A DNA stretch of 64,000 nucleotides from Hetaerina americana (GCA_022747635.1 JAKTNV010000005.1:87889969-87953968), one strand, 5' to 3'. Counted from the stretch's first letter, positions 28,573 through 39,782 are shown. The notes: generated from the letters alone by a model not told the origin. Numbers and translations: made by a program.

Positions 28573-30117
28573 TCAGGACAGAGTGGGGGCGGGGAGGGTT
28601 GGAAGGATTTGAGAGGGGTGGGGGCTCGCAGGTGCGTTGATGGATTGTTTTGACCATTTCCAGGATAATTTCTCGGAGAGGAGTGGGGAGGGGTATGGGA
28701 ATAATTGCTCATTACAAAGTGTCGTGTTGGGGTTCACCAAGTGCCTTCTAATCTCTAATTGCTCGAGAGCGTCCATTTTTAATCCTTTTGGGAGTGTGTG
28801 TAATATCTCTGGGACAAAGTCACTGCTGTGGTTGAATTCTAGTAAATGCTTGGCGAAGAGAGAGTTGTTATTCTGATTTTTGTGACACCTAGCGTGTTCC
28901 TTGACTCGTAACTTGATATTCCTGCCGGTCTGACCGACATAAACGCTGTTGCAATCCTCGCATTTCAGTTTATAAATGCCTGATTTGAGAAGGCTATCCT
29001 GGGTGTCTTTTCCATTGGCTAGAAGTTTGGAGAGGGTTATGGGTGAGTAGAAGGTTGCTTTGAGTGACGTGGGTAGGCAGTTGGAAATCCTATATGAAAG
29101 ATCTCCCAGAAACGGGATCGAGCACCACTTAAAATCTTTAGATACTGCGGGCTGAGATACGAAAATGCTTTTTATGGCCATTGCTTTTTGTTTTTTCCGT
29201 AGTAATGTGTCAACTAGTTTGGGGTTGAAACCATTGTTGGTAGCTATATTAGTGATATTCACGAGTTCAATTTTGAAGTTTTTGGGGGAAAGGGGGATGT
29301 GTAGGAGGCGGTGGATCATGGAGTGGAGGGCTGCGTGTTTGTGAGAAAAGTGGTGTGCGGAATCATTAGAAATTATATGGTCTGTATATGTGGGTTTCCT
29401 ATAAATTGCAAATTCGTGTCTATTATCCCTAATTGTGATTGTCAAGTCGAGGAAGTTGATGGTGCCGTTGACGTCTTTTTCCATGGAGAAGGAGATATTC
29501 CGATGAAGAGTGTTTAGGAAATTAAGGAAGGAGTCTAACTGTCGGTTGGTTCCGGTCCATAGGCATAGTATATCGTCCACGTAACGAAACCAATAGCCCA
29601 CGTTTTTGTTATGCTGATTGTCAGCATTAAAAAGATGTTCTTCTACAGAATTGAGGAAGACTTCGGCTAGGAAGGGGGACAGTGGGGAACCCATAGCTAA
29701 CCCATCCGTTTGGCTGTAAAGGGTGTGGTTGAAACTAAAATAATTCTGGTTAACTGTCATTTTGATGAGGGGGACCAATTCGTCTGAGATATTTTGGGCA
29801 ATGGTGGAATCCTTGAGTAGTTCTTCCACCCTAAGCAAAGTTTCCGATATTGGTACGCAAGTAAATAAATTGCTAATGTCGAAGGAGACTAGCCTCGCTT
29901 TTTCCGGGACATCAATATCTTTCAATTTTCGGGCTAGCTCTATAGAGTTTTTAACTCCATATTTAGGTTTAAAACCTGTGAGATCTCGGAGCAAAACGTC
30001 TAATTTTCGTGCCAGAAGGTGTGAAGGGGCGGACACAGCTGAGATGACAGGCCGAATAGGTATGGCTTTTTTGTGTAATTTGGGGAGTCCGTACAACCTG
30101 GGGGCGGAGGGGTTCAT
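28573..30117 (-). CDS. Penelope-type reverse transcriptase with GIY-YIG endonuclease, 514 codons
   Basis: A retrotransposon protein that copies the element RNA and cuts target DNA. Seen: RLYGLPKLHK (7-16), the first conserved RT block; palm motif A SFDISNLF (78-85) with D80; DGLAMGSPLSPF (138-149); YVDD (179-182); NFLDLTI (221-227) and RKPTYTDHI; then a GIY-YIG domain GIYKLKCEDCNSVYVGQTGR (380-399), R404, H408 and an acidic ALEQLEIRRH (450-459). The cysteine pair CEDC is typical of Penelope linkers. There are no stops or frameshifts. Penelope ORFs usually run to about 700-850 residues, so the N-terminal region is lost. The first ATG may not be the natural start. Confidence 0.92.
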   Translation of the reverse strand: MNPSAPRLYGLPKLHKKAIPIRPVISAVSAPSHLLARKLDVLLRDLTGFKPKYGVKNSIELARKLKDIDVPEKARLVSFDISNLFTCVPISETLLRVEELLKDSTIAQNISDELVPLIKMTVNQNYFSFNHTLYSQTDGLAMGSPLSPFLAEVFLNSVEEHLFNADNQHNKNVGYWFRYVDDILCLWTGTNRQLDSFLNFLNTLHRNISFSMEKDVNGTINFLDLTITIRDNRHEFAIYRKPTYTDHIISNDSAHHFSHKHAALHSMIHRLLHIPLSPKNFKIELVNITNIATNNGFNPKLVDTLLRKKQKAMAIKSIFVSQPAVSKDFKWCSIPFLGDLSYRISNCLPTSLKATFYSPITLSKLLANGKDTQDSLLKSGIYKLKCEDCNSVYVGQTGRNIKLRVKEHARCHKNQNNNSLFAKHLLEFNHSSDFVPEILHTLPKGLKMDALEQLEIRRHLVNPNTTLCNEQLFPYPSPLLSEKLSWKWSKQSINAPASPHPSQILPTLPAPTLS

Positions 30118-30147
30118 TTCTTTCTTTCTATTTCAATAATGGATATC

Positions 30148-30758
30148 AATTACTTCCACGAAGTGAAGCCTGAAACAATAGAACAAATTGTAGACTTTAA
30201 TGATGATTTCCCTTGCATTTTATGAGTCGTCTCCGGAGAATTTAAATATACCCAATCACCAAATGCCCACGTGCTGGCTGCATCACCGACATGTCCCCCC
30301 TCACAGCATTTATTATGTTGTAATGAAGTATAATTGATTTAATTTACTTATTTATAAGCAAAACTATTCGCTCACAAGGTAAAAGAGATAAAATAGACAG
30401 TTAAAATAAATTATGAAGCATGTAATAATGATAAAAGAACCAAGATTAGTACAACGATTTTCAGCAAGAGCAGTGAAAACTTAAGGACTCTCCAAAGTCA
30501 AAGCGAAAGGTGAATGAAAGTGTGAATATTATCATGATAGATGAATAGGTAAATAGGTTGAACTCCTCGTTGAAACATTTTTAGCATCATTATAAAGTAA
30601 TGCCGATTGTTTTAAGTATTTGTGACGACCCCCCCCCCTTTCGTAATGTAAATATTTTCGAATTACTATGAAAATATACGCTTGATGGCGACCACGTAAA
30701 TTAACAATGCTATCACGATAATAGTTGCGTATCAAGAACTCAAACATAACTAGTTAAG
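30148..30758. other. Intronic DNA, nothing recognised
   Basis: AT-rich, with a short C run at 30630-30639. No gene or repeat identified. Confidence 0.5.
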
Positions 30759-30971
30759 ATTTCAATGCCACAATATCAGAGTGTGAAAATCATTCGCCTT
30801 GAACAAGATTAGAACCCGGATCCCTCGATGCCCGGGCATCGAGGGATCTGGGTTCGAATCCCGGTCAAGGCGAACGACTTTTACACTCTGACATTGTTGC
30901 ATTGAAATGTATATTAGCGGAAGACTCCGTTAAAAGTTACTGTTGCGGCATCTCCCGCAGTTTCTAGGAAT
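30759..30971. mobile_element. Snapback tRNA-derived SINE, copy 2
   Basis: Flanked by TAGTTAAG at 30751-30758 and 30972-30979. Inverted arms begin ATTTCAATGCCACAATATCAG and meet at a palindromic centre around ATCCCTCGATGCCCGGGCATCG. The right arm retains the B box GGTTCGAATCC and GTCAAGGCGAA. The tail ends in GCGGCATCTCCCGCAGTTTCT. Confidence 0.85.
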
Positions 30972-32476
30972 TAGTTAAGGTTTATTTTGTATAATCTTGG
31001 AAAAATTTGGTTTTTATTCGCAGGGAAACATTTGGTTTTAAATAAATTAAATTTATCTAGGGAAAAGCTAATTTAATTTTCCTTATTTTCCAAAATACTT
31101 CACATGACCTTTGTGGAATGCGGGAAAAATATTATAGCTGCTAAATAGATAGTTTGAAATGTTTAACTAGTTTGAAAATATCACCAGATTCTTTGCAATT
31201 GCTGTTGCTCCGTATTACTAAAACCTTCTTGTTGAGGATAAAGGCTTTGATGTTTACTCAATATTTTTACCCTTTTTAATTCTTTTTATACTTTTTATTG
31301 TTTCTTTTTTATTCCTTTCTTATTCTTTTATCTTTTCGAGTTCGTTAGCCATACGTCAATGCTTGCTCTTGATATATTCTACAAATTGTCCTGTTTACGG
31401 CAAAAACATACAGAACGCATGCCTTAATACTCAACTAAACGCAAAGGGTACTCCGTATTTGGAAGCCTTTCTCCACCGGCGTCCCGAGCTCAGCTGTTCG
31501 CATTAATGGACGAGGGTTTCAGGGCCGGGAAAGCAGCGAGCAGAGGGCGGGAGGGGGTGGGGGGAAGAGGAGATTCCATATCCGGAGGAAGCGTGCGGCC
31601 CGCCCGTCACCATTCATCCACCGCCCACCCGGCTGCATTGTGGGGGTCACGAGCCCGGGAGTTGGGGGAGCATTAGCCCCTTGAATGAAGTGAGCACAGC
31701 CGCCAAAATGCCAGGGTTCTCTTTCCTTCCCATGAGATTCGAAAGAGCTCTCTTTCTCTCTTCCTTCGCCGGAGGTCCTGCGCGGATGGGGCGGAGGGTG
31801 GGCCCTCACAGGCCCTCGCCGGATCCCTCGAGAGAGAGGCCCACTTCCCGCCATCAACCCCTCCTTGGAACCTCACGTCTCTTATCTCTCACTCCCCCTC
31901 CACTCCAGCGCATCGGGGAACCTCTTAGGTCGGACACTCACCATCCCCCCGGGTTCCTTCTCCCCCAGACCCGCAGCCCTCCCCCCCCTCCGCACCCGCT
32001 GGAGATACCTCGACGCGGGGCGTGCGGCCCGAAAGGCTTCTTAATTCTCGAAGGGGAAGAAAAGGAAAAGGATGAGAGGAAACCTTGAAGTGGGCGAAAG
32101 AAAATGTCCGTGCCTATTTACATATAAGAGAAGCGATTTTCCCCTTTCGAGATCGACGGAAGAGAGTGGAAAAGATATATTTTGTTGCTCCAATTCCCCC
32201 CAAATTTGGGAAAATTTACGAAGCGCAGCGTTTCTTCAAGTAAAGGAGCATGCAGTGCAAACGTTCGTGATGATAATCTGGATTGAAGTATAAGGGCTGC
32301 TGCCTACATAAACATTTGTATGAATGAAAGCTACAACACTTGAAATCTACAAACGAGTCCGAGATTTATGTTTCCGAGGTGTACAGGGAATGATTAACGT
32401 CGTAAAATAGGATGGAATGGCATTTGATCGGATGGTTTTAGGGTAATTAATAAAATGAAAATATGCCTTTCCATTC
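30972..32476. other. Intronic DNA with a GC-rich island
   Basis: Bases 31480-32060 are GC/CpG-rich with C-rich runs. Several long open frames there overlap on both strands and show only low-complexity Pro/Arg/Gly, so they are treated as compositional. Nothing else recognised. Confidence 0.5.
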
Positions 32477-32627
32477 CAAGAATCTGCGGAAGATAACGCC
32501 GCAGGAATTTTTAACGGAGTCATCCGCTAATGTGCATTTCGATTCAACGATTTCGGATTGTAAAAATCATTCGCCTTGACTGGGATGCGGACGAATGATT
32601 TTTATACTCTGAAATTGTTGCATCGAA
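32477..32627. mobile_element. Snapback tRNA-derived SINE, copy 3 (opposite orientation)
   Basis: The tail (GCGGAAGATAACGCCGCAGG ... TTTTTAACGGAGTCATCCGC) is on the left here. The arms TGTAAAAATCATTCGCC and CGAATGATTTTTATACTCTG are separated by about a dozen bases, so the tRNA core is lost. Imperfect target duplication: ATGCCTTTCCATTC (32463-32476) against ATGCCTTCCCATATTC (32628-32643). Confidence 0.8.
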
Positions 32628-34140
32628 ATGCCTTCCCATATTCTCGACCCAATAATAATGCTTCACAAATGAACTATTCCAGTACCGAAAAATATTATAA
32701 CGAATGAGAATCCGCATCAATCTCTGCTTGGAATTTAAAAATTACCTTGCTCGTGATTAAGAAGCGCCAAGTTTGTTCACTCATCGGAGGGTCGGAAAGA
32801 TGAGACTGCATGTACGAGACAGAGTAAATCAAAGGCCTCGAAAGGGCAGCCGTTGATGTGGTCGTAGGTGGTGGATCACCTGTTTCATGATTGGCATATT
32901 TCACTTGGAGGCTCCGAGGGATACCGAATTCATGCTTCCAAATTATGGTCATTCAGGCCACCACGGGCGTTATCCCCGAGGTAGTCGAAACTTGCATTTC
33001 CGTGTACAATGACGGAGGTGGATGTTCACATCTACGTACACCCCGCGGAGTTTCATCGAGTCACTTGGCTGACTTGTCGGAATTCAGCTCATCTTTGCAA
33101 ATGTGAGATCGAAATCAGTGGACAACGTGTTATCTGGGGAAGAGGCGATCGCTATCAAAGGCATTCCTGCGTCCTCACCTCCTAGGGAATTACATCAAAC
33201 ATAAGTGAGGAAGATGAGCTTTCGAAGAAATGGAGAAGTTTTGGATTTTTCATTTTCTTCGATGAAAGCGTGGTTGTGTAACTTCAACAGCTCTAGCCAA
33301 AATAAATTACGTGATAGGTGCCGATGGAAAAAATCAACGATGACATGCATAGGGTGATATTAATTATAGTAATGTCGCCTGGTAATTAGGGTGGGAAGAG
33401 GAGGATGGTTTCTGTCATGCTTTTAAACATTTGTTGTGGCATGAAAACACGTTTCAGTTTCGTAAATCAGTTTACATTTCCCGGAATGGCATTGATCGAG
33501 CACAAAAGATAATATGGCTCGTTGGTTTCCGGTTTTTCTTCTTGAAAGGGAGGATATAACAAGTAGGAACTCATTAGCTTGTTCCAGACATTAAGGAATA
33601 GGCCGAGGTTAATGAGATTTCTGGAAGATGAAGTGGATGGGACAAGAGAAAGCCGTTGAAACCACTTATTCCCAACAAATATTGCTAATAATTCTGCGGA
33701 GTAACTTAGCGCAACATTCTAATGCCAGGATATTGTATCTTGAGTGCTTTCCATTCGGCAATCTAATTAGAATTCCATCGGAATAAATACTCCATTTTTT
33801 GGATTCGAAACCGGGTCCTCGGCGAGGGAAGTCGGGTTATCCACCTCTATTTGCTCCAAGTGGAAAATTGGCGGAGAAACTAAAGGTTCACTGCATGAGT
33901 GGCGTGGCGAGAAGGTTAAAGAGGGGTGGGATTTGTCGCTTGTTAGACCTGGCTTGATGTCGATAGATGCGGTGACGTAGCCGGAGTGTTTGCCGCCCGG
34001 GGCGGTTGTCCCCGAGTTCGTCGCACCGCCGTCTCCCACGAGATTGTCATCTTCACCCCGTTCTGGCCAATTACCCCTCCCAGTCACGCTAGTGGGTGGG
34101 GTGTGAGATGGGGGTTCAAAGGGGAGACCTGCAGTCACTG
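32628..34140. other. Intronic DNA, nothing firmly recognised
   Basis: No host gene seen. A minus-strand open frame (33767-34138) lies just downstream of the gypsy remnant and could be its further debris, but no integrase motif is visible. Confidence 0.4.
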
Positions 34141-34950
34141 AGTTGATGTCGGATGTGAGAGAGCGTCAACTTGGGCAATGCTCTTCCCTGCTCTGTGTTG
34201 TTGGATCTCAAATGCATATTCTGTTAATTCCATTACCCACCCGGCGAGACGCGGCTTTGATTCCCTTGAGGTCAATGGCTGTTTCAGCGGTATGTAGTCT
34301 CTTACCAGGGTAAAAGGGCTCCTTAAAAGGTAAACACGGAATCCGTTTACCAGATCAACTACAGCTAGACACTCGAGCTCCGTGGCAGACTACGCTTCCT
34401 CAACTTTGTGTAGTTGCCTACAAGCGATCGGGTGTATTCTTATCTTCAAATTCTTGCGACGATATCCCAGCGAGGATTGTGCTGGAGGCATCGACGTGTG
34501 AAGGATAAAGTATTGAGAGAGGTTTGGGAATTTGAGTACTGTGTTTGTAGTGAGACATTCTTTAAGAAATATCAACTCTTTTTGCTGCCCCACTCCCCCA
34601 CCAAAGCAAAATTTGCCTTTCCTAATTGAATTTGTGAGATAGCAGGATTCTTTGGCAACGTTTTGGATTAATCCGCGGTAGTAGCCAACTATTAGACCGA
34701 GGAATGACTGTGATTCATGAACATATTTCGGTGGAGGGAAGCTCTCAATACTGCATATCTTCTATTCATACGGTTGTACCACGTTTGCTGGTATAAAATG
34801 GCACAAAAATTGTCAAGTGTTTTGAAAAAGATGTGTTTAATGTGATTGAGTTTGATTTCAATGTTATTAGATCGAGTGAAGCGGAAAGGAGATAGGTTTG
34901 TATACATTTGTGACGATATACTTAGTATTTTGATTACTCTGTTAGAAGAA
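34141..34950 (-). pseudogene. Ty3/gypsy-type retrotransposon remnant: RT thumb, connection and RNase H
   Basis: Reading the minus strand across frames in order: LNHIKHIFFKTLDN (RT, about 34830), QSFLGLIVGYYRGLIQN with AKESCYLTN (RT connection, about 34700-34610), LTTNTVLKFPNLSQYFILHT (34500s; start of RNase H, where the T-D-A-S motif is altered to T-S-M), ATELECLAVVDLV (about 34390), RDYIPLKQPLTS and RLAGWVMELTEYAFEI (about 34230), and ALSHP (about 34160). This order is diagnostic of gypsy pol. Stops and frame changes show it is dead. Confidence 0.8.
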
Positions 34951-35445
34951 CAAGGGTGGGAATCCCTCGTAGGAGGAAGTTTAAAATGCAGACTGTAAGT
35001 CTATCTAACGTAATCTGGAAGCAATAACTTTTCTGTTGATGTTTTCCAGACACATTGAATATATAAGATTGTGTTATTGAAGTCACTCATAGTCTTATTT
35101 GTTGGCAAGGTAGCATGCCTTGCGGCCATTATTTATGTAACTCCTACAGCTCGTCTCCCATGGGGGGTTAAAATTTACCCAGTCCAATGAATGCAAAGCT
35201 TTTGTAACCCTAATTATCTAAATCGCTTGATGTCTTTTCTTTTAATCTCCCCGATATTTTAGCAATTTTAAATGCGGAGAGTGAGATGTTTTGATGATTC
35301 TCATTTTTTTGCGATAATTCAACTCGGGGGAGGCTTGCAGGGTACCCAACACCATAACGATCGCCCGTGGTGTTTCCATATTTCCACACATATGCGTGCG
35401 AACCATTCCTGTGATCGTCTTTTGTATGTGTTACTATCCCTTTTC
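34951..35445. other. Intronic DNA, nothing recognised
   Basis: Only a short TTGCAGGGTACC word (35335-35346) recalls the dispersed repeat at 62030-62256. Confidence 0.4.
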
Positions 35446-35463
35446 CTTATATATATATATATA

Positions 35464-35526
<63 letters not shown>
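35446..35526. repeat. (TA)n microsatellite
   Basis: About 80 bases of nearly uninterrupted TA, abutting the left arm of an inverted Penelope-type terminal pair. It gives spurious Tyr-Ile frames. Confidence 0.95.
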
Positions 35527-35530
<4 letters not shown>

Positions 35531-35741
35531 ATAGATGTAGATTTTTAGAATATAGAGACACAAAGAAAGGACACTCACAATTTATTTAACGTTTCGACAG
35601 CTCGGCTGTCGTCTTCAGAAGTGATTCTCAAGTGATTCTGAAGACGACAGCCGAGCTGTCGAAACGTCAAATAACAAATTGTGAGTGTCCTTTCTTTGTG
35701 TCTCTATATTCAAAAAATCTACATCTGTGTTTTTATATATT
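35527..35741. repeat. Long palindrome with two hammerhead-like modules
   Basis: Arms of about 95 bases (35527-35625 and 35636-35741), nearly perfect. Each arm has CTGAAGA, one C, a 6-bp stem GACAGC/GCTGTC with loop CGA, then GAAAC: 35591-35618 on minus and 35638-35665 on plus. Outward they share ACAATTTGTGAGTGTCC-type sequence and AAGAAAGGACAC. Confidence 0.8.
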
Positions 35742-35893
35742 TGTGCGTCGCTGAAGAGCGTTCCATTTCGAAGATATTTTTTTATATATAAATATATATA
35801 TGTATGATTTCGTCGAAGTAACACCGAAGTGTTGAATGAAAAACTTGGACAGCAACAAACAATATAAGAACACTCATACGTTATTTCTTAATA

Positions 35894-35923
35894 ATTTCGA
35901 CGGAATTTAGCTCCGTCTTCTAG
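35894..35923 (-). repeat. Single hammerhead-like terminal module
   Basis: Minus strand: CTAGAAGA, stem GACGGA/TCCGTC, then GAAAT, followed by AACGTATGAGTGTTC. A looser relative of the neighbouring modules. Confidence 0.5.
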
Positions 35924-35935
35924 TACTGTTTCTTC

Positions 35936-35945
<10 letters not shown>

Positions 35946-35996
<51 letters not shown>

Positions 35997-36018
35997 CATA
36001 CATACATACATACACACA
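35946..36018. repeat. (TA)n then (CATA)n microsatellite
   Basis: About 45 bases of TA followed by seven CATA-type units and ending CACACACG. Confidence 0.95.
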
Positions 36019-36084
36019 CGAAAAAGAACGCTCCTCAGTGACGACACAAATATATGCAAAGCTTTGATTAAAACATTTAAACTC

Positions 36085-36150
36085 AGGGAAAGGACACTCC
36101 CATATTTAGTTTTGGCGTTTCGACGGCACGGCCGTCATCATCAGATCTGA
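36085..36150 (-). repeat. Single hammerhead-like terminal module
   Basis: Minus strand, 36117-36144: CTGATGA, one T, stem GACGGC/GCCGTC with loop CGT, GAAAC. It is followed by CAAAACTAAATATGG and GAGTGTCCTTTCC, paralleling the module at 35591-35618. Confidence 0.65.
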
Positions 36151-36794
36151 TAATATAGAGTAAATAAATTATATGATTTATAAGTGAACACGTAGACTCA
36201 ATCCGTAAGAGGCTCGATGAATCATCGCGTGGCGAGGAGATGGTGGGGCTCGTGGGAGGAATCCGCCCCTCCCCGTCGTGCCCATGGGAGGCGGAGATTC
36301 GGGGGCGGGCGGCACCTTGTGTATGAGGAGCAGCACCCTTCCTCAAGGCAACATCTGCCTCTGCTCCAGAATCTCCGATTGCTTCCGCCCACTCCGCCGA
36401 TGCGACGGGAAAAAGCGGACGCCTCCTAACCCTCCTCCCCGGGACCTCCATCCCTGCCTGCTAGGAAGGGTCCAACCGCAAAAAATAAAGAGAGGCTGCT
36501 GAACCATGCCGACGGCGGTAAATCAATCACGTGCTCATGTGAGAACTAGGATGAGGGGAAACAGTTTGTGTTTTAAATTACGTAGCGCAGAAGAAACATG
36601 ATTACATTCGGTTGCCATACATTCATTTACATTAGGGGATTTACATCCATCACAAGAATTCGATGGACGGGTTAAATCATCTACTTCAAAATTTAATTTT
36701 CCCCCATATTCTTTTTAAATGAAGAGTGTGGCAGATAATCAAGCTTCCTCTTTTGCGATGTTTACCGATGCTTTAACTTATCAACGTGACTGTG
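36151..36794. other. Intronic DNA with a GC-rich island
   Basis: Bases 36215-36500 are GC/CpG-rich. The open frames on both strands there are attributed to composition. No gene recognised. Confidence 0.5.
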
Positions 36795-37050
36795 CAAAGA
36801 TTTCAGACTGAAAAAATCATTCGCCTTGACCCGAATTCGAACCCAGATCCCTCGATATTCGGCCGAGTGCTTAGGCCAGTTAAGCCATCGAGGCGTCCTC
36901 TTAAACACTGAAATTTGGGGATTCCGGGTTCGAATCCCGTTCAAGGCGAATGATTTATTTCACTCTGAAATTGTTGTAGTGAAACGCATACAGCGAATAA
37001 CTCCGTTAAAAGTTACTGTTGTGGTATCTCCCGAAGTTTCTTGACATTTG
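36795..37050. mobile_element. Snapback tRNA-derived SINE, copy 4 (most complete)
   Basis: A 256-base insertion with a perfect 14-base target duplication TCAACGTGACTGTG (36781-36794, 37051-37064). The minus strand of the left half is tRNA-like: A box TGGCTTAACTGG (36876-36887), an anticodon-like arm CTCGG/TCGAG, B box GGTTCGAATTC (36833-36843). The right half repeats the B-box end in plus orientation (GGTTCGAATCC, 36927-36937) followed by the arm GGCGAATGATTTATTTCACTC and the common tail. Two tRNA-derived heads therefore face each other. Confidence 0.88.
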
Positions 37051-39782
37051 TCAACGTGACTGTGATCTGTCATAATCGGTCATCAAGCCGGGGATTGGTT
37101 TATTGCAGATCCTCGAATAGTCTCTTCTGTTGACCTCTTCGTCTACTCACATTTCCCTTCTTTCCCCTAATACCTCCCTTAACCTGTGGCACGCATTCTA
37201 TTTGGTACCATCCTCTGTTGTTCTTCCCGTTCGCTTTGCCATGCACAGCGTCACCAGTTAGCAGCCATGCCTCCAAGTGTTTGCCAAAGATTTCTTTCTT
37301 AATCAACTCTTCGTTGAGATCCTTCCTTTGTCATTAAAAATGATTAAACAGCGCGAAAGAGACTGCTCAATGCACCTAACTGACGCAGTGAATTGTGTCA
37401 GCGTTTTGTAAACCTTTCCGCGCTGTTACAGCTATTTATTCTTCTAAACAGTTTGCAAAAAAACTGAGTCAATAAGAAGAACCCAAGTTTTTGTGCTTAC
37501 GAGTGCAGACATGTTACACATGTCACAAAGTTCGCTTGACGACATTAACCAACTGTTATATCACACAATTTCCTCAGTCAATGCAAACGATACGTTTCAG
37601 ATGTCACGAATAAGAAATGGGTAGTACACTAGAACCTGGTTCGTGTCGTTGCCTAAGACTGATGTCATTAATTATCCAGACCCATGAAACCAGACCATGA
37701 TTAAAGCAACTGGGGAAATATGAGCGTCATATCGCAGTCTGTGGATGCACATTGATGGAACAGACGCAGGATAGATAGGTGAGTCCATTTTGTTCGTGTT
37801 TTTGTTTTCATTAATATTGTCTAAAATTCTATCCCAATATTCGCGGCGTAGAACTTCACGCTAATTCTGTGACTTAACTCGCTTCAGCGTTTTTCTGTTG
37901 CAAAAAAGCAAAGTTTTTCTTTTTTATGATGTAGTCGTCGAAAATCCGGGAGAGTGCAAGGCGATTTAAATACGAGAGATCGAGACGAGTGTTTCCGTTT
38001 TAGAAAACTACTTCTCAACCATCCATTCGTCCGTATTTCATCGCGGCCACTATCAATTTTGTAAATTAATCTAAGCTTTTAGAAAAGTGGTTGATTTTTT
38101 ATTAAATAGATTGTGAGGTAGCATATATATAATAATAAACAAACGTTGATAATATTTTTGCAAAAAATTAATTTGAGATATAGATGATGCTGAGATTTTT
38201 CAAAAATCCATTATTGTAAAAGGAAAGTGATGCTAATAAAAACTTTGCGTTCCTCAGTATACATTATTAGCAGAATATATACTATATATTAGTTAGTTAT
38301 TATTAACTCTATATCAGTATGTTATATATCTTTATATCAGTATATATATATATTAGGTGTGTATAGTTATTATTCAACTAGTTTATCTATACTGCAGAAT
38401 CTTCAGGTTCAATCATTTGTCCTAGCGAAACTTTCTGAGTTCTAACTTTATTCCTGTGAAATGCCAAGTTTATACCGCGTTACTTGCCTACCATAAAAAC
38501 GATTATTCTTGATTCTGTTGATATCAAACTTCAAATTTTACACGGGAAATCGTATATTTTCCCTTTCCAGCGTGAGCAAAAGCAAAAATTACATTCCTGT
38601 ATTCAAAGACGATCCGAATTCTCGATCAGTTTTACTAAGATTGCGCGCTTGTATCTAGAGAATAACGTAAGTTCAGGGGTGATTTTAGCTTTTAATTACT
38701 ATGGGTGCATTCAGAACTTCAATTTTGGAATGCTTTTTTTTGTGTTAAACATGACCCAGCAGTTCAGTCCATTCGATAGAATTGATTATGAAACTCGTGG
38801 AGTAAACTAACAAATAGTGATTTATTAATGACAAGGTTGTGACCATGCCGGATTCAGTAATAACAAGAACAGTAAGCGCAAGTGTTAATGAGGTATTATT
38901 TATTACCAAATTTAATGGAAAGGATGTTTTCGTCATCTTCTTTCCCAGTATAAAATTCAGACGGTCATTTAAAAGTGCTGGAACATTAGTCACAATTTCT
39001 ATGAAGGGTTTGTTAAGGTTCTTTCACATTACCTTCCGTCAAAAAATATATATCCAAATACGTAATGCTTCCTGCATTATATCGTAGCAACAAAATGCAT
39101 GTCGAAAGCTGAATGAACAATAATCGCCAGCACACATTGAGACTAAATCCGATAGGTCGTATGGGTATCGCATCATATCTTTCACGAAACCATAAGGTTA
39201 ACTTCCATCTGGAAATGTTGAGAAGGTCTTATCCTCATTTTTCCTGCTGGAGATTCATGTTTCTCGAGGTGCAATAATATTTATGTTATTAAAAATAGAT
39301 TTTAAAATTCTCGGTAACTCTGAAGCGTAAAATGCAGTTACGCTGATGTGATCACTTTCGAAAAAAGACCAAAACGGTTGCTGAGGCTTCGTAATTGGAC
39401 TCTCCAATAGTGTAGATGTCCCAAATTATCCCTTTGTGAATTGCAAAAGGCAACGACTAATCGCGTGCCTGTCGGGGTCATCCGAGGAGTCGGCGGCTCC
39501 ATCGTCTTCGATTTCCCTGGCTCAGATCACGCTTTCCCGGGCCGTGCCCCCCGCTGGAACATCTTCGCCAGCGAACGAGCGAACTGTGGAGCCGCATCTG
39601 ATTTGCCTCCTTAAGCACCTTCGCGCTCGTCGATGGGGGTCACGCAGCGAAATCACTTTCTCGCTTAAATTTTCGTCGAAGTGGATGCATATGCATGCGG
39701 GAGGATCTCTTCTGAAACAGTTCATTCAAAGGCAAATGGCACCAACGAAATAGAAAACATCACTGAGTCCCGAGTCTCTTTC
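37051..39782. other. Intronic DNA, nothing recognised
   Basis: AT-rich around 38100-38400 with interrupted TA runs. CpG is not depleted: 19 counted in 38401-39000. Open frames here lack family features. Confidence 0.45.

Larger units (their letters stand above)
28439..30147 (-). mobile_element. Penelope-like retroelement, 5'-truncated
   Basis: Minus strand. An RT/GIY-YIG ORF (28573-30117) is followed downstream by a terminal module with a hammerhead-like core (28507-28532). The element is bounded by an exact 28-base inverted repeat, 28439-28466 and 30120-30147 (starting GATATCCATTATTG). The right boundary lies just upstream of the first RT motif, so the 5' part of the element is missing. Confidence 0.88.

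Noticed and set aside
29762..30139. 125-codon plus-strand frame
   Set aside because: Antisense shadow of the Penelope reverse transcriptase.
31519..32088. Overlapping 112-135 codon frames on both strands
   Set aside because: GC-rich composition suppresses stops. The products are Pro/Arg/Gly-rich with no domain or splice context. Similar frames at 23524-24021, 27786-28294, 46157-46925, 54437-55013 and 62340-62738 were dropped for the same reason.
36832..36900. Functional tRNA (GAA-like anticodon)
   Set aside because: Part of the snapback SINE, with target duplications and a repeated inverted B-box end.
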